DNA of 64,000 nt. Source: Strix aluco. Taxonomy: Eukaryota > Chordata > Aves > Strigiformes > Strigidae. The translations under genes and the position numbers were made by a program. This document shows, one piece after another, positions 23,153-34,425 of this stretch (within the stretch, counting starts at the first letter, position 1; every line of letters begins with the position of its first letter). Location: assembly GCF_031877795.1 (NCBI RefSeq), contig NC_133948.1, positions 9,656,948-9,720,947 on the forward strand, in the 5' to 3' direction. Under the pieces are notes generated by a model. The model saw only the letters and a list, made by a program, of their open reading frames with translations. It did not search any database and was not told where the DNA came from.

Positions 23153-25937
23153 CTGTATCTTGTGGAAGAGAGAGCACAGTCACACAGTCCTGAGCACTAA
23201 CACACACAAAAGGCACATACACCTACTAATACCCAAAAGGTCATACAAGGATAGTACAACTGGAGGTATTGCCCTTCTGGTTTATGCTCTAGCTGGGGCA
23301 TGGGTCTTTATCAACATTCCTGTATAAGCCAGACTTGATTTTAAACCTGGTAATAATTAATTATTGCAGTTCAAGTAGCGTTTGGATCCACAAATGAAAC
23401 ACGTTCCAGCTAAAAACAGAATGGACATTACTGCTATGATTGGGGAAAGAAGCATCTCAAAACCACAACGTGTCCTAGTTACTACTGATTCATACCATGC
23501 CAAAGTCCAGCATCAGCACATCCAAATGCCACAGCTTAGAACAGACTGACCTCACCACTCCATAAACCAGACTAAGTTCAGACAAAGACAATGTGAAATG
23601 ACTGAGAAAACTTCCCAGTTCACAGAGCATCTCTGAAGTCACATGCCATCAGTGTCACCACCCAAAGCCCTCTCCAGCCTACCTGGTGCCGTCTTCAGAT
23701 AGAGAGGGATCCGAAATGGCTTTCTCCATTATTGCATTTTGCTGATCTGCTTTCTCTGCCAGACAGGACATGGCCATTAACTGGTGTTAACATCCAGGCA
23801 AGATGCCAGGTGTTCCTCTCCTGTCCTCCAGCTTAGAAGTGTTTCTTGCAGTTATCCCTGGTTACAAGTAGTATTTTCTCAATTTGCTCAGAGGTCTCCT
23901 CCTCCTTACAGGATGAAAAGTCCAAGTGGCTTCCATCCTCTTCCTCAACCACTTGTCTTAGTCACTCAGCCACTCTGGAAAGCAAAAATCAAGATCATGA
24001 GACTTCTGTGCAACAAAACAGCCAACCAGTTTACCACAAAATGTGAAAGTACACTGCAAAAGTTTGCTATGGCAAATTTATGTTCAATCCAAGTAAATTG
24101 CTCTCTGATACTTTTTAATGACAATTTTTAAATCTTCTATTTCACTGATATTTTCAAAAGTTCTGACAAACTTCGGCAGAAATATCTTTCATTGGAAAGT
24201 ATCCGGTGTCCTTACCTGGAAACACTACTTGGGTATTTAACAGGGTAACTACTTGCCTACAGTGTATAAAAATACTTACTTAATTTCCTGAACAAACTTT
24301 TTTAGTCCTTATTAAAGTTTTAGCTTGTACTTAACTTCCTTATTTTGAAAAGCAGAACCTCAGTTGCTTTCTCTCCCGTAGCATCACCCCACTGATTCCA
24401 CACTCCATGCAGAGCTGGCAGGACCAGACACAATGCTCAGCTGTGTTCAATGTGTAATTCAAGATAATCTCTTCCCATACTGAAGCTGTTTACTGTGGAA
24501 CCACTCTGGGACACAAGCCTAGTATTGGATTGGTTATTTGGATAAGAAAGGGGTTTTTTTGCTACATCTTTCAGATGGGAATGAAGTGTTCCAAGATGCA
24601 TTAGATTTAGATTATTGTGAAAATGGGATCCACTGTAAAGGTCATATGCAAGCCTAGTTTCTGAATGCTTATAAAATTTTGAATACTCAGGCTCAGAGCA
24701 CAAGACAAAGTTCTATATAGAAGCTGCCTTCAGCTTGAAGGAAATAAGGACTCCTGGGGAACTAAAGACTAGCTAATTTCCTTTATAAACCCTGAAAAGT
24801 CTTTGGGGAAAAGAGACTTACATGGTTTACACTTTCACCATCTAGAAATAACCTCCTCTCACTCCCTGCCTCCTTCTACCTCCCACTCACCCATTTCCCA
24901 TAAAGGTTGCTTCCAGACACAATTGATTTGAAAACTCCGATTATTCTGTTAAAATTGCTGACTTTGGACTTGGGACCCCAAGCCAGATTGGGACAATCCC
25001 CTCAGGTCCTTTCTCCAGCTAATTTATAGCAATTTTTGTTGAGACAAGGAGTTATGGTCTGTAAAAGGCTTGCTGCCGGCCTCTCATAAAACCCCAGCAC
25101 CCTGTCAGAGAAGGGACGGAGCCTGGGAAGAAAGTTTCAGCAGTGATCAGCTGGTTTCCAGATGGGTGGCCTTCTACACACTGTCCAATCCCATGGGTCC
25201 AATAAACCAGCCCTGATTTTGCACTTTAAAAAAACAAAGATACAAACCCTCCTCTACTCTCAGTTAGGGTTTTATAAACATGCTCCCAGTCTCTGTGTCA
25301 AATTTATTAAGAAGAAATTCATTCTGCCGTCTCTCCCTTTCTCTCTCTTTGCATGCATGTGGCAACCCCTTTTGCTCCAATTTCTCGCTTTTACATGGGG
25401 TGGAGAGACTTACATCATGATTTACATCCTTCTGGGTTGTTTTCCCATCAGAAATAAAGAAGGGGGCAAACAAGTCAGAAAGTTGAGGGATTGGTCTCCA
25501 TGGTATAAAACCACCCACATGAGGCAATGTTTGTTCTTAGTCTGGCATAAATTCTCCTCTTGTTCTGTCCTCTCCATCTTAACAAACCAAAAGAGCACAT
25601 GATTAAAGATGTAAAAGGTTGATCAGCAGTGCTGGTAGTCAAGAAAACAATATACTTCTGACTAAGTGAGAATGCTGTCTCTGAAACAGCACTGCCACAG
25701 AACCAAAGTGCTACTGCTCAGAGGACCTGGTTCTGACTCAGCGCAGAAAGCAAACTTACCCCCCACCTACAGACCCAGACTTCAGTTCCCTTCTAAGTAG
25801 GGAAATTGCTATCAGCCTCTAGACAACTATTTATTCAGCTAATATGTCTCTCTGTCTATATTAATTGTGACATGCATAATTTTCACTGTATTTAGCCCAA
25901 ATTCCCCTTTTACTTTCAGCTCATTACTCTGACTGAC

Positions 25938-25972
25938 ATCACTGACTTCAGCAGTGCAAGGATTTCATGCCT
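25938..25972 (+). repeat. Short dispersed repeat motif, copy 1
   Basis: The words cactgacttcagcagtgc and aaggatttcatgcc resemble a common sauropsid motif CATTGACTTCAATGGG..CAGGATTTCACCC. A second copy in the same orientation is at 28165-28197. They share gacttcagca and aggatttca. Confidence 0.4.
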
Positions 25973-26098
25973 GGCATTATCCTGAAAGGAACCAGAGATG
26001 GCTGTTGTGGCTCCTGTGCCTGCCGGATGTCACAGAGCCAATATTCAGGCTTTGGACTTTCCTTACAAACCCGCAACTTTGAAGCCAATTTTGTTCTT

Positions 26099-26125
26099 CT
26101 CTAAACTCTCTAAACTCTCTAAACA
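26099..26125 (+). repeat. 9-base tandem repeat, three copies
   Basis: The unit ctctaaact is repeated three times, the last copy ending ctctaaaca. It lies just upstream of the CR1 LINE. Confidence 0.8.
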
Positions 26126-26334
26126 TTATTACTATAGGAACCATTAGAACTGTTCTCTCAACTGTTCCATCAAGATGATGACCCCGATTATAGCATGTTC
26201 AGAGACCTTCAAAAAGTGCAAAAATAGAAAGCATAATTGTAGGGGGACACTGATCGTCTTCACAAAGATTGGGTAAATGTCATATTTAATCAAGATGTAG
26301 AACTAAATTTTTGAGGATCATAAATGTCTGCTTG

Positions 26335-27295
26335 CTAAAACACAGTTAGGGTGATCCTGGAATTTGACAACTTAAGACTTGGTGTTGGTACTGAGGAAAT
26401 CAGTGGAAACTATGCTAAGCAGCAGACTTAACTGCATGGGTAAATATGTGATAATGGTGCCACTGATCCCTTAGAGCTCTCTGACCTCACTGTGTGTATG
26501 GGTGAGGATGATGTAGCTTATATTGTTTAAGTGTGGGTTTTTTTGAAATAAAAACTTCCAAGAAGGTCCCTTACCAAAGATTCCTAATGTTGTCATGGTG
26601 TGAGAAGGAACAACCTCTTGTAGATTAGTAACTGGTTAGAAGAAACTAATTTTTTACAGCAGAACGGGCTTACTAAGACACTGTTCCAAAGGCCTGTCCT
26701 GGCATCTCTCCTGTGCAACTCATCCATAACAATGTGGGAAAGGGGTGATTAGGAAAATGACATTTGCAATTGATTCCCAAATCATTCAAGATTGTCAAAT
26801 CTGAAACTGAGGGTGATGAGGTGTAGCGAGATCTCAACAAACTGACTGACAGGGTATGGAAATGCCAGATTGAATTACATTTCAATAACTACAAAGTAAT
26901 GCACATGTGGAGAAACCCAAACTCCACAAACCCTTTGACATGTCTGGGTTAGGTATTACCACTGACAAGAAGAGATTTAGAAATCCCTGGGGATAGTGCA
27001 CTGAAGACATCAACTCAGTACTTGTCCTTGGCCATAAAAAAACCCTATAATGTTAGAAATTGTTAGGAAATGAACAGAGAACAGATTAGAAAACTTCGTT
27101 ATGCCTGGATGTGATCCTTGACCGCTGACCGCTGTGCTGTTCATTCCCTCAGAAAAGATACAAGAGACCCAGGAAACATACAGCAAATGGCAATAAGGAT
27201 GAACAGAAAATGGCTTCCAGATAAGGCAAGACAAAGGAGACAAGTACAGAGGGATATAGTAGAGGCCTGTAATGAATTGGCAAATGTGATTTACT
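26335..27295 (+). mobile_element. CR1 LINE, reverse transcriptase region, degenerate
   Basis: Many words follow the order of the CR1 reverse-transcriptase coding region. Near the start are gggtgatcctggaa (26350-26363) and gtactgaggaaatcagtgga. The middle has aagaaggtcccttaccaaag, tgttgtcatggtgtgagaag and tagattagtaactggtta. Then come acaaagtaatgcacatg (26891-26907), ggatagtgcactgaagacat, caactcagtacttgtcc and gggatatagtagaggcctgt. It is in sense on the plus strand. All frames are broken by stops and indels, and stretches are missing around 26460-26530 and 26640-26800. It begins well inside the element and stops before the usual CR1 3' end, so both ends are lost. It codes for nothing now. Confidence 0.85.
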
Positions 27296-28164
27296 AGTTG
27301 ACCAGGCAAAGTTGGGGGACTACTCTTAAGCTTAAATTAAACACATGCTCAGGCAAAGCTCAAGCTCTGCCTGTTGTTATCTCAATTCCCCTTTCCCACC
27401 TTCATCTTTTGGGTTTTACTCATCCCACAAAAGATAACCCGGGAGCCCCCTTTCATGCACTGGTTCTTGTGTGGTAACATGATGCAGTAACGTCTTGGTG
27501 ACTAACACTGCCTGTGAACACTCCTATGCATGTAAATATTTTTCATTGAAAAATGATGTATGCACAGATGCCAGTATGCTGTTAGGTCCTTTGTGGTACA
27601 GAATAACTGTGGGCCTAAACTGTTTGAAAAGCATCTTTCAAATTCCAAATCCATATGCACAAATGGAAAAAAATATTTCCCTCCATATAACACTCTATGG
27701 CAAGGCAATTTACAAACCACAGGCACATTTTTGTTAACAATCCCAGGTGTAACATTTTCCCGTGGGAATAGATCTGCAGATTTTGACGCATTTTGCTAGT
27801 GGTAATTGTTTGCAGCACTCAGAGCATCTCAAAACTGCAATTCTTATTTGAGGAAAAAAACCCTTTGCAAAACAATGAGACCTCTGCACATGTGAAGACA
27901 GGACAAGGTCTTTGGGAGGAACCCTGAAATACATTCAGTCCTGGGAGACACATTACAACCAGCTGGCAACGGGGATTTCTAGATCAAAACCAAATCATCA
28001 CCCAAGTAATTAGTTTTGTCTCTATAATGCAAGGCTTCTCTGTAGTAGCCACATGACACACCTTCAGCAGGAGACAACTCATAGCTCCCCATCATTTCTC
28101 TGATATATCCATTACAAAAAATCCAGACTTGCAGCCCCCCTGAAGGCTATGACCAGTTTCTGAT

Positions 28165-28197
28165 GGACTTCAGCACGGCCAGGATTTCACTCCCAGA
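28165..28197 (+). repeat. Short dispersed repeat motif, copy 2
   Basis: The words gacttcagcacggcc and aggatttcactcc pair with the copy at 25938-25972 and with the same sauropsid motif. Too short to assign a family. Confidence 0.4.
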
Positions 28198-29568
28198 TAT
28201 GACCAAACCTTTAAATAAACGTATCCCACAAACAATTACAGCATTTTCCATCACACAAAATTCATCAGTCTCAGCAGTACTGACAATCTTTGTTAAAAAA
28301 ATGAATTTTCAGTGGGACCCTACAGGAACCTCAGGGTGTAGGATCACAGTTATTACTACCTTTTTAGAGATATAAAATTCCCTCATTAGGTGTACTGAAA
28401 ACTAGAGCTCCTTCACAAAGGATTAATGCTTCACATCCACTATTAATAAGCTTTCACTCCTGATGTTCAGGATAGCCACAAAATGGTACTATCAATCCTT
28501 CCTGTGCAGCTCTGCCCATCTGCAGTATTTGGCACACATTTTAAAGTACAGTAGACTCAAGTTTTCCAGGGAGCAGCCATCACTTCTGTGCTCCCTCTGG
28601 AGTGACTACTGGAAGCCAAAAGCATTTAAGCAAAGCTAGATAAAATCAGCAGCGCCCAATGTGGGTTCTTTCTGGTTTCCTGCAAGTAAACAGACATGTT
28701 TACAAGGGGCTGTACATTCACATCAATCATAAGGTGACTTTGTTTACAGTAGAGGAATTTCCTGCAGGCTTTTGCTGTCCTGGTTTCTTTCTCTTTGTAT
28801 TTACTTTTGTTCAAATGCAATTTAAAAAAAGCCATAGGTACTCCAGCTCAATTCAAAACGTGACACACTGAAATCTGAAGCAGGCTATAATTCATGCCCA
28901 GATTTAGTTGCTCTTTTTCTTGTTTGTTTGTTTAAGCTAACACACGCCTCTGCATTAAAAAGCCACTTCTCTCTACCCATTCAATTCATCTACACCTGGC
29001 AGGAAAGCAGCTTTGATTTGTCTCCCCATAAAGAACTGCTTTTCTCCCCAAGCCCACAAAACTGCAGAAGCCCACCTGACATAGGGATCGGGCTTTTACT
29101 TCAGGCATCTAAGAGACAGATCCCTCAGAGGAATTAAAGTAAAAATGTTATTGAATGCTACTGAAAGACTGGCATTAATATCAGCTGAGCAGCCAGAATT
29201 AAAGAGTTCTGCTGCCATGAATCAGAGTGAACCATTTCTCCACCCCTTGATGGAATAAAAATTTACTTCAGTGGGGATTTACTTTGAAGAATCACTGCAG
29301 AATTTGGCTGCAAAATTCAGAATTTGGACAGGGAACTGTGTCTCAATAGCAAGTTCCTTATTTTCTATGAAAGAAGTCCCAGAACCTCAGAAGTCAGAAC
29401 ATCTGTATTCACCCAGAAATGAATACAGCCAAAATCTGAATAGAAGGAGCTGCATGGTCACTTCTGCACGACACAGAGCTAATGTGCCGCAGTGAGCCAC
29501 AGAGCAGGAGGGAAGCTGCAGTTCTCTTGTCTTCACTTTTCCTCTCTGATCTCTCCCTAAAATCCCAG

Positions 29569-29610
29569 CTGTGCCTGGAGAAGCAGACCTACTGCTCCTG
29601 ATGTATGGAG
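29569..29610 (+). other. Candidate 42-base exon
   Basis: A long pyrimidine tract (about 29521-29560) leads to tccctaaaatcccag, ending at 29568. A strong donor, TGGAG|gtgagtgag, starts at 29611. Two of three frames are open, the better one reading VPGEADLLLLMYG. It could equally be a non-coding exon or chance. Confidence 0.2.
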
Positions 29611-31309
29611 GTGAGTGAGGCACGCAGCAATGAGAAGTTACGTGGTTCTTGTCTGCAGTGAGCTTAAGTCAAAGCACAACACATAGGGCTGTGGCAGGCT
29701 GGTAGCCACCTGCAATTGCTCTGCTGTCTCTCTGGGTTGATAACTTGGGTGTTCTGAGATACCCATATACTTTGATAAAAAGTCATGAACCAAAACCTCA
29801 GTTATAATTACGCTACTGGGTACAGATAAGAAAAAGCTGCAGCACTCAGGCATACATCTCACCCACCATCATGGCAGAGATCTTACAGTTGCTTTGTCAG
29901 CCCCTGAAGTTATGGGCTCACTCCAGCCTTCACTGAGCTGTTTGCTCTCTGTTCTGCTGTATGATGTGACCATGCATTAGGTCACTCTGGTTTATTATCC
30001 CTGAGTGCAAGTGAGGTTTAACAGGTCAAACAGAGGAAGTGCCAGGAAAAGGCACTCCTTTAACACACAACATTCAGGAGGCAAGGCACGTATAACCCAC
30101 AAAGGGTACAGAAGATAGAAGAGCAAGAATGAGAAGTGCAGAGCCAGAGATTTGCCAAGAAGAAAGTAGGTCACTATTTCTGAGTGGCAGAAGAGTGAAG
30201 TACCACCCTCATTTGCCCTTCCAGGTAAGAGAGGCTCAGCTACAGAAACAGGAGCAGGGCTCACACAAATGTAAAACTTTAGAAATTTCTTTCCAGTAGT
30301 TTCCAATGCACAAGCCATGATTCAGTATAAAAATCAGCCTAGTGCAGGCTCTCTTTGTTAGCATCTGTTAGCAAGAATGTCAGCTAATCAATACATTTTT
30401 ATTGCCAGATACCTACAGGGCTGGAAGAGACACTATTTCTGACATTATTTTTAGTGTTCTTCTTACAACTCAAATTCCTGGAAGCAGTTTTCCTTCACCT
30501 TGTGTGGCATCCTTACTCATCTTCACCAATGTTTATCTAGCTGCATAAATCTGCAAATGTCCATCCAGAGAGCTGTGTCCCTCTGGACAGTCTACCAGGT
30601 TCACGCAGCTAACCCTCTCCTCCCCATCACTTCATCCAGACTGTCACCTGCAGCTGGGTCGGGATTTGGCACTTCATGGTGGCGAGCACCCCCATAGTTG
30701 ACTTGCACTGTCCCCACAGAGCAGTTTCCCTGCTGTAGGCAATAAGAGGGAACAGCTGGGACTTGGCAATACACAACAAACAAATCTTCCCAATCCTGTA
30801 ATCCAATTTACAAAGCAGCACCTCGTACCACATTTGTGCATCACAGGTGAATAGAGCCATAAGCCATATCTGTTAGCAGCCCTTGCTGCAACCATAGACT
30901 TCTACAGAGCTATTTGGCACACTGGAGAATACATGTTAGCAAGCCTGGAACTGCCTCCTGGAAACTTCCCAGCCTCTCTCCTTGATTTTCCAGACAGACA
31001 TCTCTCTCCCTTCCCAGGTATCTGTGTTTTTCTCTCCCATACGCTGGCAGAGCCCTGGGTTCCTCAGTGCTTTGTGCTTTTGAGGAATCCCAGCTGCACA
31101 CACACAGGGCAGAGATTAACTGGCAAGTGGTGCTAAACCCCAGGTGCTTTTCTGTACAAGTGCCTTCCCAGGAGGATATGTAGCATGGAGACCAGGGCAC
31201 TCTGAACCAACTGGGGAGCTTTGTAATCTCCTCCTGTCCCTGACCTCTTGGCTTTTGGCAAGTCACTCATCTCTCAGGATCCTGTTGTGCACCTTAGTGA
31301 TTGAACTGT

Positions 31310-31650
31310 CTGAAACAGCATGGTTAAGGCACAAGCTCCTGGCTTATGTCTCAGCTCTGCTTTTCAGATTTCCTTTGAGCTTATGGCCAAGTCATAGTCT
31401 TTGTGAACCTGTGTCCCAACCTGGACATGGCAATTCCACCTCCTGCATGGAAAAGTATGTGGTGTCATGACACCACAGTGGGAGCAGGAGGAGGCAGTCC
31501 CAAAAATTTTTCAAAGATGTCCATGCCCAGCATACAAGCTACAGAGGGCAAGGTCTGTCTCTTCCTACCTAATGGTAAAACCAAGCACCCACCATACTGT
31601 GTTGCTTTGTGTTAATGCACTGCACTCGATAAATAATAATGCACTGGTGT
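31310..31650 (+). repeat. MIR-type SINE (sense), diverged with an insertion
   Basis: The words catggttaaggcacaagctc, ctcagctctgcttttcag, tatggccaagtcatag and gtgtcccaacctggac parallel the MIR 5' part and core. The 3' body follows as gggcaaggtctgtctcttcc (31547-31566) and ends gataaataataatgc, matching GGGCAGGGACTGTCTC and the AATAATAAT tail. Extra sequence lies between core and tail. Confidence 0.6.
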
Positions 31651-34289
31651 ATGGTCCAGGGTTAATCCAAGCTTGCAAAACCTACTCAGCAGAATAAGTA
31701 CCAAGTATATAGGATATACTATCTCCTGGTTACTGTCTGAAGGGAATAAAATCAAGGTAAATTTAATCTACTCTCATTTCCAATCAACTGAGTAAGGCAA
31801 TATCAATTAAAGGAGGGGACACACAGCCAACAGTACTATACACTCTTTGGGAAACACATCAATATCAACAGTATCTTGGAATAACATATTTAAGAGAATT
31901 AATTTAATTCTGAATACTGTCTTGCCTCAGGACCAGTTTCTATTTGTCCCAAGACATGTTGAAACAATAAAGAACATTTTCTCACCAAGCCCCTGCAAAA
32001 AATTTTCTCTTAAGGCTTTAAAAAGTTGGCAAAAAGCCACAACAAAAATGGAAATCCTCCTTGTTGCATAATCATCATACTGTCTCAAAAAGTTCATACA
32101 GATAGTGGTAACTTAGAAAAACTTACATGTTTAAAATGAGATCCTTTTCTGGTAAAGGCAAGTGACCACTCTCCTTTTCGATTTAGAAAGGGACAACACT
32201 GAGCAAAACATCTCAGTGTAACAAGCAAACAGATGATTTCTGTAAGTACTTAGACACTATACACCGATGAACCATGTTCTGTACTTAACAGGTAGGTTGT
32301 AATATGTTTGTTTATCTGCAGGACAATGAGATTCTGAGGCTTCTAGGTGCTAATACAACCCAAAGGATCATCAGGTATTTTGGAAATTTAGAAATAACCA
32401 GGACATCACAATAAACACACAAGTGTTTGACATTTGTCTTACATTAACCAATCTAACAGGTCATCAAAATATACCCGAATGTACATAAAACTCTGGTGAG
32501 ATGATCAAAACGGGGAGGCTGGTCAAACTGAGGAGCTACTTTGAATCATGTCTTGCTGCAGCTTTAAATTCTTTGAAGGAAAATGGCTGAAGTATAAGAA
32601 AAGAGGCTCACTTCTTCTGTGAACCTCTTTAAAGCAGTATCTGTCACCCAGAAGATACTGAGGGAGAAGAAACATGACCCTAGCATCCCACATGCCCTGG
32701 TATTCTGAACGGAAACACTAGGTGGTAGCCTGATATTCATCAGACTTCAGAAGGAAAAATGTGAGTTCCAGCAACTTCTATTTAATGACTGTTTTGCTGT
32801 ACAGAAGACCATAATGGCTGTTTAGCAATATACAGGGGCATTATGGAATAGCACAGGACAAAAGGACTTGCAGTGGATCTCTTCGGTGGTGTCTGCCACA
32901 GCTAGCTAGAAACTAATTGGCAGTGGGAGGAGAAGGAAGTTGAATTTCAATGTATCAAACAGAGGTCCTGAAGTTATTACCATCCTGAGACATCACTGGT
33001 ATAGAGTGGTCTCACTGCAAGAAAAGAAAAAGAAGCTGAGTGAAATGACTCCTCTTGCATCATGTACTCAAGACCTACACATAAAACACAGCAAAAGCAC
33101 CTGCATGGTCTGCAGCCTCCTGAAGGCTCCTGCCTACAAAGAGGAGGTAGTTACTCTATCCTGTAGACGTGTATAAAGTGCACTAGGGATCAGAGTAATA
33201 GGGAAGAAAAATGATTGAAGCCAAAGTAATGCGGTTGCTGGGGAATGGCTTTCTTGTCTTTGCACCCCATTTGAGGATAAACAGTCTCTTCCTCCCTTTA
33301 CTCATAAGTAACCTAGTGAGCTTCGGTTACTTATTTCATCAGAAAAAGCACAACCTGGGCCAGGAAGATAAACAAGCTACAACTAAGAGTGTTTTTCATC
33401 TTTAAAACACAGTGAGACAGTAGACACCTAAGTGCTTGGTCTTCATCCCAGTAAGAAAAGGGTTTCTACAACTTCTTAAGAAAAGCAGAAGAATCCTCAG
33501 CATTCTGGTCTCCTTGACATTGTTCATGGTGAATATTTGTGTAGCAAATCCTGCATACCTGAAATTTCCTTACCCAGGCTGTGTGCATGCTCACACCTGA
33601 CAGCAGTTCTGCTGTATTTGCTACCATAGAGATTGCTTGGCAAACATCAGAGATACAGCAGCAAACTCAGCTATCATTCTGTTAAAAGGACTCTAACCAA
33701 TTCACATGTTTTTAATTAAGCTAACGTAAAATATTCAAGTGTTCTTCTTTTCCCCACCTTGCTGCTGATTAAAGGTTATGACAAGCTTCACAGACTTCTC
33801 ATGCCTCCCTATCTAGTAAAACCATTTGTCTAATGCACTGGTGTGTGTGGTACAACCATTTGTGCTATCCTTCAGCATTAATTCCGAAAAGTGTTTCAGC
33901 ACTCTGAGGACAATGCCAAAACTAAGCACATGCCCAAGCACACTGCTGGGCTGGCTGTACCAGTGAATCAAGAATTTTAGCTGTCAGGCTTTGAATGAGG
34001 ATCTTCACCCCCTGCATCAATGAGCAAAGTCTTCTGCCTCAGAGTTTGGTGACTGCTGCAGCTTTAATCTATCCGTAACTCCTAGGGCTGGTGCAGCCCT
34101 GTCTCAGGGCATGGGCGGCGAACAGAAAGTAGGCCCTAGGGCAGAGCAGTGCTGATGAGCATAAAAGAGTAGCATGAGCAGCTGTGGACAAAATACGTAA
34201 AGATTCAAGTCATAGGATGAAATGTAGGTAGCAAGAGACATCACAGCTAACAGGAAACATTTTAAAGGCTCCTAAGTATCAAGACAGTG
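31651..34289. other. Unique non-coding sequence
   Basis: No gene was recognised. A 55-base segment at 32187-32241 is open in one frame between a good acceptor (ctctccttttcgatttag) and a GTAAGT donor, and is listed only as a candidate in the findings. Confidence 0.5.
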
Positions 34290-34425
34290 AGGAAAGAAAG
34301 TGCCAGTGGCCTGCTCACCTGGGAGCAGGGCTGTGATCCCTGAGCTCAGAAGCAAGACTGGAAGTGGAGCAAGGAATCACCAGTCCAGGACCCTAACCCT
34401 CACATCCAGGTTGTCCTGCTGCCAT
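34290..34425 (-). repeat. MIR-type SINE fragment (antisense)
   Basis: The words gtggagcaaggaatc, ccaggaccctaaccctcac (34385-34403) and ccaggttgtcctgc follow the antisense MIR 5' part (GGCAGAGCAGGGATTCGAAC..CCAGTGCCCTAACCAC..). The core is not clear. Confidence 0.45.

Larger units (their letters stand above)
22561..26334. other. Mostly unique non-coding sequence
   Basis: Contains a candidate minus-strand exon (23001-23152), a short dispersed-repeat motif at 25938-25972 and a 9-base tandem repeat at 26099-26125. No other gene was recognised. The 146-codon plus frame at 25162-25602 has biased hydrophobic and lysine content and no context, and is read as noise. Confidence 0.5.
27296..31309. other. 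Unique non-coding sequence
   Basis: No gene was recognised. Contains the second copy of a short dispersed motif at 28165-28197 and a 42-base candidate exon at 29569-29610. Around 31215-31290 the words ccctgacctcttgg and ttttggcaagtcactc resemble a MIR core but are isolated. At 30405-30440 gggctggaagagacac weakly resembles a CR1 3' end. Confidence 0.5.
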
